Shown here: piece by piece, positions 38,781 to 47,420 of the stretch
Layout: each line of letters opens with the position of its first letter
Position numbering within the stretch: position 1 is the stretch's first letter
From: Caulobacterales bacterium RIFCSPHIGHO2_01_FULL_70_19
GTDB taxonomy: Bacteria; Pseudomonadota; Alphaproteobacteria; Caulobacterales; Caulobacteraceae
Assembly (NCBI GenBank): GCA_001794825.1
Contig: MGLK01000003.1
Location: 53,429 to 117,428, forward strand
DNA: 64,000 bases
Direction: 5' to 3'
Program-made: the position numbers and the translations under genes
Notes under the pieces: generated by a model
Told to the model about the DNA's origin: nothing
The model's database searches: none
Seen by the model: the letters and a program-made list of their open reading frames with translations, nothing else

Positions 38781-39470
38781 ATGAGGATGACTCGCCATGT
38801 CCCACCCACGTCTCAGGCCGCTCTCGATCGTGATCGAAAGGTGGGGCGTCCCACGCCCGAGGCGGCTGAGCTTATCGAGCCGGACCTGCTGGCGGCCACA
38901 TGGCGGATTTTCGTCGAACGCGGATACTCAAGGACCACCATCGAGGCGGTCGCCCGACAGGCGCGCATGAGCAAGCGCACGATCTATCAACGGTATAGCT
39001 CCAAGGACCAGCTCGTTGAGGCCGCGATCCGGGCCGCGCTGGAACGGTGGCGATCGCATGTTCGGGAAAGCCTGATCGACACGGGCCCCGGCGCGGAAGA
39101 TTGGTTGGAAGAGTTCGTTCGACGGTGCCTTGGCATCCTGGTCGCTTCGGAAGGGCGCGCCCTGATGGGCTTTCTGCTCACGGAAGATGAGACCTTCCAA
39201 CCCGTCCGCGATACCGTTTTCGCGGCCGTCCGGCAAAGCATGGGGGTCTTCTCGGCGCTTTTGGCGCAGAGGTCCCCTGGCTTGTCGGCGGAGCTTGCGG
39301 AGGACATCTCGTTCGCCGTCCTCGACGTGATGATCGGCTTCGCGACACGGCTCAACGCGCTGCAGCCCCAACTTGCGCTCGAGGAGATCAGGGCGCGGGG
39401 TCCACGGTTCACGGCCGTCGTGCGCTTCCTCGTGGAGGTTCAGGGCGGAGCGATTCCCAAGGCCGACTGA
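38781..39470 (+). CDS. TetR/AcrR-family regulator
   Basis: 229 residues. Helix-turn-helix at about 35-85: AATWRIFVERGYSRTTIEAV, RQARMSKRTIYQRYSSKDQL. The C-terminal region (WLEEFVRRCLGILVASEGRA) resembles TetR_C of AefR type. Divergent from the patatin-pagL operon and convergent with the EmrB-like gene, whose stop is 5 bases away. Most likely controls the patatin-pagL pair from the shared promoter region. Confidence 0.87.
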   Translation: MRMTRHVPPTSQAALDRDRKVGRPTPEAAELIEPDLLAATWRIFVERGYSRTTIEAVARQARMSKRTIYQRYSSKDQLVEAAIRAALERWRSHVRESLIDTGPGAEDWLEEFVRRCLGILVASEGRALMGFLLTEDETFQPVRDTVFAAVRQSMGVFSALLAQRSPGLSAELAEDISFAVLDVMIGFATRLNALQPQLALEEIRARGPRFTAVVRFLVEVQGGAIPKAD

Positions 39471-39475
39471 AACCG

Positions 39476-41143
39476 TCAGGCGGCGCCCCTCTTCCGCTGC
39501 GGACCTGTATCGTCCGGCAGAACCGGTTCGAGCGCGAAGCCGGCCTCGATATCCCCTTCGGCTTCCATGGCGGTCGGAGGCGCCGCGGAAGGCTTTCGGT
39601 TCGATTGCAGGGCGTGGTGGAGAATGTAGGTGGGCAGGAGTGCGCCGGCGAAAACGATCGCTGTGATCAGAAAGCCGTCGCGATAGGCGGCGGCGGCGGC
39701 CTGATAGACGACTGTCTGTCCCAGTAGCCAGCCCGAGGCCGCGGCCTGGTCCAGCCCGCCCACGCCAAGTTGGGCGATGGCCCGTCCTGCCCCCTGAACA
39801 TACGCAGTGGTCGCGACATTGTCCGACGTCTGGGTTGCGGCGATGAGATCGCCGTGGAAGGCGGTGCGCCGTTCCACAATGACTGCCAGCAGGCCGGTGC
39901 CCAGGGCGCCGCCGAGCTGCCGGGTGAAGTTCATCGCGCCCGACCCCTGGCTCAGAAGCTGCGGCGGCAAGACGGTCAGCGAACCAGCGCTGAGCGAAGG
40001 AAAGACGAACCCCATGCCGACCCGGCTGATCACGGTCCACCAGGCCAGCGTCCAGAAGGCGGTGTCGACGCTGACATGCGAGAGGAGCCACGATGCGTAA
40101 GCGAAGATGGCCATGCCAAGACCGATGAGCACGCCCGGGGGCGCCATGTCGCTGAGCTTTCCGGCAAGGGGGAAGACGAAAACAAGGGCGAACCCCGCCG
40201 GCATGAGAAGAAGTCCGGCCTGCGTTGGCGTAAGATTCTGGATCTGCTGGACGAAGATGGGCAGCAGATAGGTCGAGCCGAACAGCCCGGCCCCCAAGAC
40301 GAAGCTGACCACGCACGCCGCAGCGAAGGGCGCGTTTGCGAACAGTCTGAGGTCGAGCATCGGATGAGGGGTTCGGTGTTCATGCCAGAGGAAGGCTCCA
40401 CCGGCCGCGAGGGCCAGAGCGATCTCACCGATCACGATGTTGGAGTCCCATCCCAGGCGCTGGCCGCTCGAAATCGCCTGAAGCACCGACAGCAGGAACA
40501 CGGAGAGATACAGGATCGCCGGCCAGTCGAGCCTTTGCCGCTCAAGGTCCGGGTTCCGGGACGGCAGGAACAGGTTGGCGAGGACGATGCCGACGACCCC
40601 GAACGGGATCCCCAGATAGAAGAGAAAGCGCCAATCGAAATTATCCATCAGCACCCCGCCCACCCAGGGACCGAGGGCCGGCGCCAGCACCACGCCGATG
40701 CCGAAAATGCCCATCGCCGCTCCTCGCTGCTGCGGCGGGAAGACCTGGAACATCACCACCATGGCCAACGGCTGGACGAGGCCGGCGGCCAGGCCCTGAA
40801 GAATGCGGGAGATCACCAGAACCGTCTGATCGGGCGCGACGCCGCCGACAACCGATCCGAACAGGAACAGCGCCAGGGCGCCGATCATCGTCATCCGCTG
40901 ACCGAAGGCGCGTTCGCACCACGCCGTCATCAGCATCGTCACCGTCATGGCGGCGAGAAAGCCCGTCGAGAGCCATTGGGCCTGGACCGAGTCGATGCCG
41001 AACTGGCCCATGATGGCGGGAATCGCGACATTGACGATCGTCGAAGACAGCACGACCGCGACGGCGGCGACCATCGCCGTCAGAGTGGCCAGCCAGCGAT
41101 ATCCGGGGCCGAAGCGGGCGAAAAAGGCGTCAGTCGACGACAT
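39476..41143 (-). CDS. DHA2-family MFS drug exporter (EmrB-like)
   Basis: Inner-membrane proton-driven exporter, 555 residues with 14 predicted helices. Typical DHA2 motifs are VNVAIPAIMGQFGIDSVQAQ in helix 1-2, motif A-like WCERAFGQRMTM, and motif C region VLAPALGPWVGGVLMDNFDW. The start overlaps the HlyD-like gene end by 14 bases; the three genes MarR-HlyD-MFS are arranged as in emrRAB. Forms a tripartite system with an outer-membrane channel that could be the one at 27.8 kb. Confidence 0.93.
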   Translation of the reverse strand: MSSTDAFFARFGPGYRWLATLTAMVAAVAVVLSSTIVNVAIPAIMGQFGIDSVQAQWLSTGFLAAMTVTMLMTAWCERAFGQRMTMIGALALFLFGSVVGGVAPDQTVLVISRILQGLAAGLVQPLAMVVMFQVFPPQQRGAAMGIFGIGVVLAPALGPWVGGVLMDNFDWRFLFYLGIPFGVVGIVLANLFLPSRNPDLERQRLDWPAILYLSVFLLSVLQAISSGQRLGWDSNIVIGEIALALAAGGAFLWHEHRTPHPMLDLRLFANAPFAAACVVSFVLGAGLFGSTYLLPIFVQQIQNLTPTQAGLLLMPAGFALVFVFPLAGKLSDMAPPGVLIGLGMAIFAYASWLLSHVSVDTAFWTLAWWTVISRVGMGFVFPSLSAGSLTVLPPQLLSQGSGAMNFTRQLGGALGTGLLAVIVERRTAFHGDLIAATQTSDNVATTAYVQGAGRAIAQLGVGGLDQAAASGWLLGQTVVYQAAAAAYRDGFLITAIVFAGALLPTYILHHALQSNRKPSAAPPTAMEAEGDIEAGFALEPVLPDDTGPQRKRGAA

Positions 41144-42254
41144 CGATCGTCGCCTCGACCATCATGCCGGGCCTCAGCCGGCCTTGCTGCTGGACGATCT
41201 CGAGACGGACCGGGATGCGCTGCGTGACCTTGGTGAAATTCCCGCTGGGATTCGGGTTGGGCAACAGGGCGAACTGACTCGTCGCGGCCCCTCCCACGTA
41301 CGACACCCGGGCTTCGAAGACTTCGCCCGGGTAGGCGTCGATCTTGATCCGGGCGGGTGCGCCGATGGAAATCTTGCGGACATCGGTCTCCTTGACGTTT
41401 GCGTCGATCCAGACCTGGGAAGGATTGTGATACATCAGCAACCGCGTGCCGGCGGCGACGAACTCGCCCGGATCGACGAAGGTCTGATCGACGATCCCGT
41501 CGAACGCGGCGCGGATCTCACGACGACCGAGATCCAGGTTCTGCTGGCCGCGTTGAGCCCGCAACCCTTGCTTCTGAGCCTCGAGGGCGGCGATCTGCGC
41601 CTCCAGCACCTCGACCTCGCTGGAGCCTTCGCGGGTGACGCCGACCTGGGCCCGCGACCCGGCGATCTGCGCCTCGGCCCGCGCCGCGTTTTGCTCGGCC
41701 GCGCGAAGCCGAGCCTGATCTTCGTCGAAACGGCTTTGGGCCACCAAGCCCCGCTCGAACAGGGTCCTGGACCGCTCGAAGGCGCTGCGCGCCGCCGCGA
41801 CCTCCGCCTGGCGAGCCAGGGCATCCGCCTGGGCCGCTGAGACTCCGGCCGCCGACACGCCCATCTGCTCTCCGACCCGCCGCACTACCGCCGCCTGTTG
41901 CGCCCGGAGCTGGCTCTGCTGGGCCTCGATCCGCGCGATCTCCGCATCGATCCGTTCGAGGGCCAGGCGGGAGTCCGCGGGATCAATTCGCGCCAGGAGT
42001 TGCCCGGCGCGGACCCGTTGACCCGCGCGGACCTGAAGATCAACCACCCGTCCCGAGACCTCGCTGCTGACGGCGACGACGTGAGCGCCAATGCGCGCGT
42101 CGTTGGTCGACACCTTTCCTGCCCGCAGGTGCATCCAGCCGAAAACGAGTGCGACGACGGCCACGACGACGCCGACGAGGATGATCAGCCTGCGCCGCCC
42201 TGGTTTGGACTTTTCCTTCGGGGCGGAGGGGGGAGGCGAGGGAGCGTCGCTCAT
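41130..42254 (-). CDS. HlyD/EmrA-family membrane fusion protein
   Basis: 374 residues: short cytoplasmic tail rich in Pro/Ser/Lys, one membrane helix (LIILVGVVVAVVALVFGWMH, about 22-41), lipoyl halves (VVAVSSEVSGRVVDLQVRAG ... RAAFDGIVDQTFVDPGEFV) flanking a long coiled-coil hairpin, and a C-terminal beta-barrel. Partner of the downstream EmrB-like MFS protein. The ATG overlaps the marR stop (ATGA). Confidence 0.92.
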   Translation of the reverse strand: MSDAPSPPPSAPKEKSKPGRRRLIILVGVVVAVVALVFGWMHLRAGKVSTNDARIGAHVVAVSSEVSGRVVDLQVRAGQRVRAGQLLARIDPADSRLALERIDAEIARIEAQQSQLRAQQAAVVRRVGEQMGVSAAGVSAAQADALARQAEVAAARSAFERSRTLFERGLVAQSRFDEDQARLRAAEQNAARAEAQIAGSRAQVGVTREGSSEVEVLEAQIAALEAQKQGLRAQRGQQNLDLGRREIRAAFDGIVDQTFVDPGEFVAAGTRLLMYHNPSQVWIDANVKETDVRKISIGAPARIKIDAYPGEVFEARVSYVGGAATSQFALLPNPNPSGNFTKVTQRIPVRLEIVQQQGRLRPGMMVEATIDVVD

Positions 42255-42691
42255 TTGTCGTCTAGTCTTTCGTTGATGTGCGCAATGACCCGGGTGGCGG
42301 TGGCCAGGTCGTCCCTGGACAATCCCCCGGTGATCTCGCGCCGGACCTGTTCGGCGATCTCCAGAATCGCATCCAGCACGGGCCCGGCGGCCTCTGTCAG
42401 ATAGACAGCGTTGGCCCTTCGGTCTCCTTCGATCGCCGCGCGGCGAACAAGTCCGCGCCGTTCCAGGTCGTCCAGCTGACGGACGAGCGTGGGAGGCTCG
42501 ATGCCGATGCGCGCCGCCAGATCTTTCTGGCTCAACATCCTGTCGGCTTTCTTGAGTTCAAGCAGCACATGCCAACGCGCCTGCGTCAGGTCGAGGTGCC
42601 TGAGGCGCTCGTCCAGACGCGAACGCCATTTGCGGCTTGCCAGGCCGATCGCGCGGCCGAGCGGGATGTCGGTGGTGGTCATTCCCGCCAT
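42251..42691 (-). CDS. MarR-family regulator of the EmrAB-like pump
   Basis: 146 residues. Winged helix with LTQARWHVLLELKKADRMLS, RIGIEPPTLVRQLDDLERRG and RRAAIEGDRRANAVYLTEAG. Related in layout to SlyA/EmrR. First gene of the marR-emrA-emrB-like operon and coupled to the HlyD gene, so it is likely an autorepressor relieved by pump substrates. The AT-rich 35-base upstream gap is the probable binding site. Confidence 0.9.
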   Translation of the reverse strand: MAGMTTTDIPLGRAIGLASRKWRSRLDERLRHLDLTQARWHVLLELKKADRMLSQKDLAARIGIEPPTLVRQLDDLERRGLVRRAAIEGDRRANAVYLTEAAGPVLDAILEIAEQVRREITGGLSRDDLATATRVIAHINERLDDK

Positions 42692-42725
42692 ATAGGTTGC
42701 AAATAAATAGCAGGCAAATCATATT
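42692..42725. promoter_or_regulatory. AT-rich divergent promoter region of marR and the winged-helix gene
   Basis: A 34-base gap that is strikingly AT-rich for this genome, with two direct copies of GCAAAT (42699 and 42714) starting 15 bases apart. Both divergent promoters must lie in or next to it, so one bound protein could control both genes. Confidence 0.45.
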
Positions 42726-43070
42726 GTGGACATGCATTTTGGGTTCGTTGCGAACGATGTTCTGGTCGCCGAAGACCTTGCATTCGTGCAATGGTTCGGT
42801 CTTTCCGCAGGCCGCGCCCGGGTGCTTTCCATGCTCTGGCGGGCCCAAGGCGAGATTGTGAGCGCCGGCTCTTTCGGTCTCAGTCGCCGTAGCGCTTATG
42901 TTTACGTTTCTGAGTTGCGCATGGCGCTCGATCCTGGCGCCATCCATACACGGTCCAAGTCCGGATACGCCTTGACCCAATCGGGCCTCGAAGAATGCCG
43001 GGCCGCCCTTGGGGCGATGCATCGCTGGTGGTCGTCAGAGGCCGCGGAATCGAGAAGCATCGCCGCATAG
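42726..43070 (+). CDS. Stand-alone winged-helix DNA-binding protein (OmpR/PhoB-like output domain)
   Basis: 114 residues; GTG at 42726 or ATG at 42732. The middle fits the C-terminal winged helix of response regulators: LSAGRARVLSMLWRAQGEIV, SRRSAYVYVSELRMALD and IHTRSKSGYALT (the wing before the closing strand). No receiver domain or transmembrane part is present. Divergent from marR across a short AT-rich gap. Target unknown; it may control the adjacent pump genes. Confidence 0.65.
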   Translation: MDMHFGFVANDVLVAEDLAFVQWFGLSAGRARVLSMLWRAQGEIVSAGSFGLSRRSAYVYVSELRMALDPGAIHTRSKSGYALTQSGLEECRAALGAMHRWWSSEAAESRSIAA

Positions 43071-43099
43071 CGGCCAAATGGAGTGCTTGACGCGCGATA

Positions 43100-44224
43100 T
43101 CAGTCGAGGGTGGTCCTGTAGCGCACGATCGCGAGGGCCGTGACTACGACGACGAAGGCGGCCAGCGCCATCACGCTTGGCCAGGCGTCCGCCAGACCGA
43201 CGCCCTTCAACAGGGCGCCGCGGACGATCCTCAGGAAATGGGTGACCGGAATCAACGAGCCCAAGGCCTGGGCCCAGTCCGGCATGCCGCGGAAGGGGAA
43301 CAGAAAGCCGGAGAGCAGCATCGAGGGCAGGATGTAGAAGATGGACATCTGCATGGCCTGCATCTGGGTCTGGGCGAGGGTGGACAGGAAGAAGCCAAGG
43401 GCCAGCGATCCCACGATGAACAGCATGACGCCGACCACAAGGGCGTCCCAGCCGCCGGCCATGGGGACGTCGAACAGGAGCCGCGCCATCACCAGGAAGA
43501 GGGTCACCTGCACAACGCCCACCCCGACGTAGGGGGCGAGCTTGCCGATCATGACTTCGAGCGGCCGCACGGGCGTCGCCAGCAGGCTTTCCAGCGTTCC
43601 GCGCTCCCGCTCGCGCGCCATGGCCAGCGACGTCATCATGACCAGGGTCATCGACAGGATGACCCCGAGCAGGCCGGGAACGATGTTGAAGGCCGTTATG
43701 CCCTCCGGATTATAGCGCCTGTGAACGATGACCTCGAACGGGGCGCCTTGTGTCGACCGGACCAGCGGGCCGGTCAGGTCGCGAGCCAGCGCTTGACCCG
43801 GAAGGCCCGCGAGCGCGGCCAGGGCCCCGCCGGTCGCCGAAGGATCCGCGGCGTCGGCTTCGATCAGGACCGTGGGATTTTCCCCGCGGACAACCCGGCG
43901 CGTGAAATCCTGGGGGATCACCACGGCGAACTGCACCTCTCCGCGGGCCAGCGCCCGGTCCAGTTCGGCCTGACTGTTCGCCGACTGGGTTATGCGAAAA
44001 TAGCCGCTGTTCGTCAGGGCGCTCAGAAACGAGCGCGAAAAGCTTCCGTGGTCCTGCACATAGACGGCGGTCGGCAGATTTCGGGGATCGTCGTTGATCG
44101 CATAGCCGAATAACACCAGCTGGAGGATCGGCATGATGAGGATCATGGCGTAGGCGAGGTGATCGCGCGTGAGCTGAATGAATTCCTTGGCCATCACGGC
44201 CCAGATTCGGGTCGCGGAGAGCAT
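43100..44224 (-). CDS. ABC-2 type exporter permease (YbhR/YhhJ-like)
   Basis: 374 residues: N-terminal helix (LAYAMILIMPILQLVLFGYA), a large extracytoplasmic domain (50-175), then five helices with the ABC-2 signature MARERERGTLESLLATPVRP. Partner of the ATPase directly upstream (overlapping end). E. coli ybhFSR has two permeases; here there is one, so it likely works as a homodimer. Substrate unknown; drugs or envelope molecules in relatives. Confidence 0.92.
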   Translation of the reverse strand: MLSATRIWAVMAKEFIQLTRDHLAYAMILIMPILQLVLFGYAINDDPRNLPTAVYVQDHGSFSRSFLSALTNSGYFRITQSANSQAELDRALARGEVQFAVVIPQDFTRRVVRGENPTVLIEADAADPSATGGALAALAGLPGQALARDLTGPLVRSTQGAPFEVIVHRRYNPEGITAFNIVPGLLGVILSMTLVMMTSLAMARERERGTLESLLATPVRPLEVMIGKLAPYVGVGVVQVTLFLVMARLLFDVPMAGGWDALVVGVMLFIVGSLALGFFLSTLAQTQMQAMQMSIFYILPSMLLSGFLFPFRGMPDWAQALGSLIPVTHFLRIVRGALLKGVGLADAWPSVMALAAFVVVVTALAIVRYRTTLD

Positions 44225-45150
44225 CAGTCCGAGTCTCGCTGAAGGTCGGCCGTCAACTGGATGAAGACGTCCTCCAGGGTCGGCCGGGTTTCCGTCCAGA
44301 CGACCGGCGCTTGACTGAGGGGTGCAATCGCCTTTTCCAGTGCGGCGCGATCTCGTCCGGAGACGTGCAGCGTCGTTCCGAACACCGTCGCCATTTCGAC
44401 GCCGGCCTGGTTCCGAAGGCGCGGAATGAGCCGACCGACGTTCGGTCCTTCCGCCAGGAATGTGGTCAGGCCGGACTCATCGATGACCTGGTCGGCCGTA
44501 CCGCGGGCAAGCGTTCGACCGCCCGCGATATAGGCGATCTCGTGACACCGTTCCGCCTCGTCCATGTAATGCGTGGACACCAGAACGGTCATGCCCTCGT
44601 CGGACAGCGCATGAATCTCGTCCCAGAAGGTCCGCCGGGCTTCGGGATCGACGCCGGCGGTCGGCTCGTCGAGCAGGAGCAACTCGGGTTCGTGCAGCGT
44701 CGCGGCGGCGAGCGCCAGACGTTGCTTCCAGCCGCCGGAGAGCGTGCCTGCCAGCTGTCGGCGCCGCTTGACCAGCCCCAGACGTTCGAGCGCGGCCTCG
44801 ACCCGGGCGGCGCGGCGGTCCAGTTCGTGAACCCGGCTCGTGAAGATCAGGTTCTGCTCGATGGACAGGTCGTCATAGAGCGAGAATTTCTGCGTCATGT
44901 AGCCGACCCGACGTTTGATGAGTTCGGACTGGCTCATGACGTTGTAGCCCAGAACCTCGCCCTCGCCGCTGTCGGGCGTCAGCAGACCACACAGAAGGCG
45001 AAGCGTGGTCGTTTTGCCCGCTCCGTTTGGGCCGAGGAATCCACAAATTCTGCCGCGTTCGACGGTAATGCCAAAATCCTGAACGGCATGGAGATCGCCG
45101 AACGACTTGTTCAGGCCTCGAACGTCGATCACTGGCTTTGCATCGGTCAT
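44224..45150 (-). CDS. ABC exporter ATP-binding protein
   Basis: 308 residues, one ATPase domain: Walker A GFLGPNGAGKTTTLRLL, Q-loop VGYMTQKFSLYDDL, signature GTLSGGWKQRLALA, Walker B LLLLDEPTAGVDPEA and switch His in VSTHYMDEAE. The C-terminal extension (about 225-308) is the usual DrrA/YbhF-type tail. Starts within the HlyD gene end (ATGA) and ends at the permease start. Confidence 0.94.
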   Translation of the reverse strand: MTDAKPVIDVRGLNKSFGDLHAVQDFGITVERGRICGFLGPNGAGKTTTLRLLCGLLTPDSGEGEVLGYNVMSQSELIKRRVGYMTQKFSLYDDLSIEQNLIFTSRVHELDRRAARVEAALERLGLVKRRRQLAGTLSGGWKQRLALAAATLHEPELLLLDEPTAGVDPEARRTFWDEIHALSDEGMTVLVSTHYMDEAERCHEIAYIAGGRTLARGTADQVIDESGLTTFLAEGPNVGRLIPRLRNQAGVEMATVFGTTLHVSGRDRAALEKAIAPLSQAPVVWTETRPTLEDVFIQLTADLQRDSD

Positions 45151-46130
45151 TTCGCGCCCCGCAACCGTTCGACATCGACGGGCAAGCCCGGTTGTAGCGC
45201 GCGTGGGTTTTCCGGGGCCGCCTCGATCATGAAGACCAGTCGATCCCGGCTGCCCTGGCTGTAGAGAATAGGCGGGGTGAACTCGGGTCGCGGGCTGATC
45301 CAGGTGATCCGGGCCTTGCGCGGCGCACCGCAGCCGTCACAGCTGAATCTGACCACGCCCCCCGGTCGATAGTGGATCAACTCGCGTTCCGGCACGAAGA
45401 ACCGCAACTTGACCTCTGCGTCGGGCAGCAGCGCGAGGACGGGTTGATTGGCGGGGACGAATTCGCCCTGGCGGAAGAAAATTTCCTCGACACGGGCTTC
45501 CACCGGCGCCCGGGGAGAGAGGGTGCGCAGGCGAACCTCGGCTTCGTTCAGTCCGCCTTCGGCCTGGCGGATCTGTTGTTCGGCGGCCCGCAACGCATCT
45601 TCCCGTGCGCCAAGCGTGGCCACCTCTCGGCGACGGCGGACGGCCTCGACCTGCGCCCTTGCCGTGTCCCGGTTCGCTCGCTCCTGGTCGAGCCTGGCCG
45701 GCGCGTAGATGCCCCGGCGCACCAAGGGTTCGATCCGGGCATAGCTGGCTTCGGCTTCGCGGAGCTGCGCCAGGGCGGCGGCGAGTTCGGTGTCGAACAC
45801 CTCGAGTTCCTGCGCCCTCTGTCCCGTACGAAGATCGTCCGCGCGAGCTCGGGCGGCCTCGACGGACGCGGCCGCGCCGCGCTCCTGGGCCTCCTGCACG
45901 CCGGGGTCGATCTGGAAGGTCACCGCGCCGGCCTGGACGCGGTCGCCTTCCCGCACATACAGGGCTTCAAGCGCGCCGGAGGCGGGCGCCGCGAGATAGA
46001 CCGACTCGCCTTCGACGTAGCCGGAAAGGGGCCGGTTCGTCTGGTCGGTCTGTAGAAACGACCAGACCGCGGCGCCCGTCGCGACGACACCGATAACGGC
46101 GGCGATCCTGTAGATGAGCCGGCGCCTCAC
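45147..46130 (-). CDS. HlyD-family secretion adaptor (YbhG-like)
   Basis: About 327 residues. One N-terminal membrane helix (LIYRIAAVIGVVATGAAVWSF) then lipoyl halves around a coiled coil (APASGALEALYVREGDRVQ ... APVEARVEEIFFRQGEFV). A Cys pair in RFSCDGCGAPRK is unusual for the family and could bind metal or form a disulfide. GTG at 46130 overlaps the TetR stop (GTGA) and is chosen over the track ATG inside that gene. Acts with the downstream ATPase and permease. Confidence 0.88.
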   Translation of the reverse strand: MRRRLIYRIAAVIGVVATGAAVWSFLQTDQTNRPLSGYVEGESVYLAAPASGALEALYVREGDRVQAGAVTFQIDPGVQEAQERGAAASVEAARARADDLRTGQRAQELEVFDTELAAALAQLREAEASYARIEPLVRRGIYAPARLDQERANRDTARAQVEAVRRRREVATLGAREDALRAAEQQIRQAEGGLNEAEVRLRTLSPRAPVEARVEEIFFRQGEFVPANQPVLALLPDAEVKLRFFVPERELIHYRPGGVVRFSCDGCGAPRKARITWISPRPEFTPPILYSQGSRDRLVFMIEAAPENPRALQPGLPVDVERLRGAK

Positions 46131-46753
46131 GCCTTCATTCCCTTGAGGATCGTGTCCAGGTGCTGGCATGCGAGCGCCTCAAGCGGCAATGACTCGGCCC
46201 CGATGGGTTCGAAGGTTTCCCGCCACAGCAGCCCCAGCACTAAGGGGCCCAACAGGCCCATCGCAAACAATTCGGGATCGCCGGACCGGACTTCGCCGGA
46301 CCTTTGACCGCGACGGATGATGTCTGAGATCAGCGAAAGCAGCGGTGTTATCACGGTTTGATGCCAGATCAGGGCCAGTTCGGGCAGGTTTCGGCTTTCC
46401 GCGACAATCAGCTTCAACACTCCGCCGATGCGGGGATTCGACTGGATCGCGGAGACGAGAACACCGACGCCCAGCCGCGCGGCTTCGTCGAAGGGGATTT
46501 CGGTTCCGGCGCCGGTTCGAATCTTCAGCAGTCTCGGTTCGATGGCGTCCTGCACCACGGCCTTGAACAGATCCTGTTTCGTTTCGAAATACAGGTAGAG
46601 CGCGCCCTTCGAGACCCCGGCCGCCCTGGCGATGTCGTCCAGCCGGGCTCGGGTGAAGCCATGCTCGGAAAAGACCTCAAGCGCGGCCGCGATGATCTCT
46701 TTGGGCCGGTCAGCCGCGCGGCGGCGCCATTTGGGTTCACCAGGAGGCAACAT
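46127..46753 (-). CDS. TetR/AcrR-family regulator (CecR-like) of the ABC exporter operon
   Basis: 208 residues. Helix-turn-helix at about 18-65 (EIIAAALEVFSEHGFTRARL, AGVSKGALYLYFETKQDLF) and a TetR_C domain of the AcrR/CecR kind. First gene of the tetR-hlyD-ABC-permease operon, the same order as E. coli cecR-ybhGF(S)R. A long palindrome just upstream fits autorepression. Confidence 0.9.
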   Translation of the reverse strand: MLPPGEPKWRRRAADRPKEIIAAALEVFSEHGFTRARLDDIARAAGVSKGALYLYFETKQDLFKAVVQDAIEPRLLKIRTGAGTEIPFDEAARLGVGVLVSAIQSNPRIGGVLKLIVAESRNLPELALIWHQTVITPLLSLISDIIRRGQRSGEVRSGDPELFAMGLLGPLVLGLLWRETFEPIGAESLPLEALACQHLDTILKGMKA

Positions 46754-46764
46754 CGAGGATCATC

Positions 46765-46790
46765 CTAATAACTGATCAGTCGGTTATTAG
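46765..46790. promoter_or_regulatory. Palindromic TetR operator upstream of the ABC exporter operon
   Basis: CTAATAAC-tgatcagtcg-GTTATTAG, perfect 8-base arms around a 10-base centre that itself contains ACTGATCAGT. It begins 12 bases upstream of the tetR start and is AT-rich. Typical size and shape of a TetR-family operator; binding is inferred. Confidence 0.6.
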
Positions 46791-47420
46791 CGTGCTCGGG
46801 ACTCTTGAGCAAGGGGCCGGGCCTCTGGCGCTGAGCGGCTCGCACCGGTTCGGCCTGACCTGGGGCCGTAGCCGCCGGGTTGATCTGTCGCCGAGCATCG
46901 ATGGGGAGCGGCCACCTACCCTCGCGTCCAGGAGGGAAGTTCGCCGAAGCCGCGCCGCACGGCCTGGCGCAATTTCCTTCAGGGCAAGGGCGGCGCCATT
47001 GCGCGGACCGCCCCCGGCCCGGCATTGAGCCGCGCTCGATCAAGGCCGGCGAGACGCCTCCCGATCACCGGCGACTCCGGGCTCGTCCCGATTCACCGGG
47101 GAGCAAGCGGGGGGCGTGTGGCCCCGCACTTGCCGCAGACCTCCATTTGACGGCGTTCCGACCAGGAAAAGCTGTGCCTGCAAAAAAGTCGGCGAACTCG
47201 CTTGAACATGAATGACTTGCCTCCCGCGAGAAAATGACGCTGGCAAAGCCTGCCCCCCGATCCTCAATGGGCAAACCCCCGGCGGGTTTCGTTGACAACG
47301 CCCGGACACACCGCCTCCATAGGCAAACTGCGCCAAGGTTGACGTCTTTGCACGCGTTTGGCACCGTTTTGATGTCCGCCCGCCGTTTCATGACCTCCAG
47401 CTCGGGATTCCCGATCCGGC
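46791..47420. other. About 630 bases without a supported gene
   Basis: Overlapping low-quality frames on both strands; no domain recognised. A TTGACA-like box at 47292 lacks a good -10 partner. The interval ends exactly where similarity to lasso C begins, so it contains the breakpoint that removed the rest of that gene. Confidence 0.4.
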
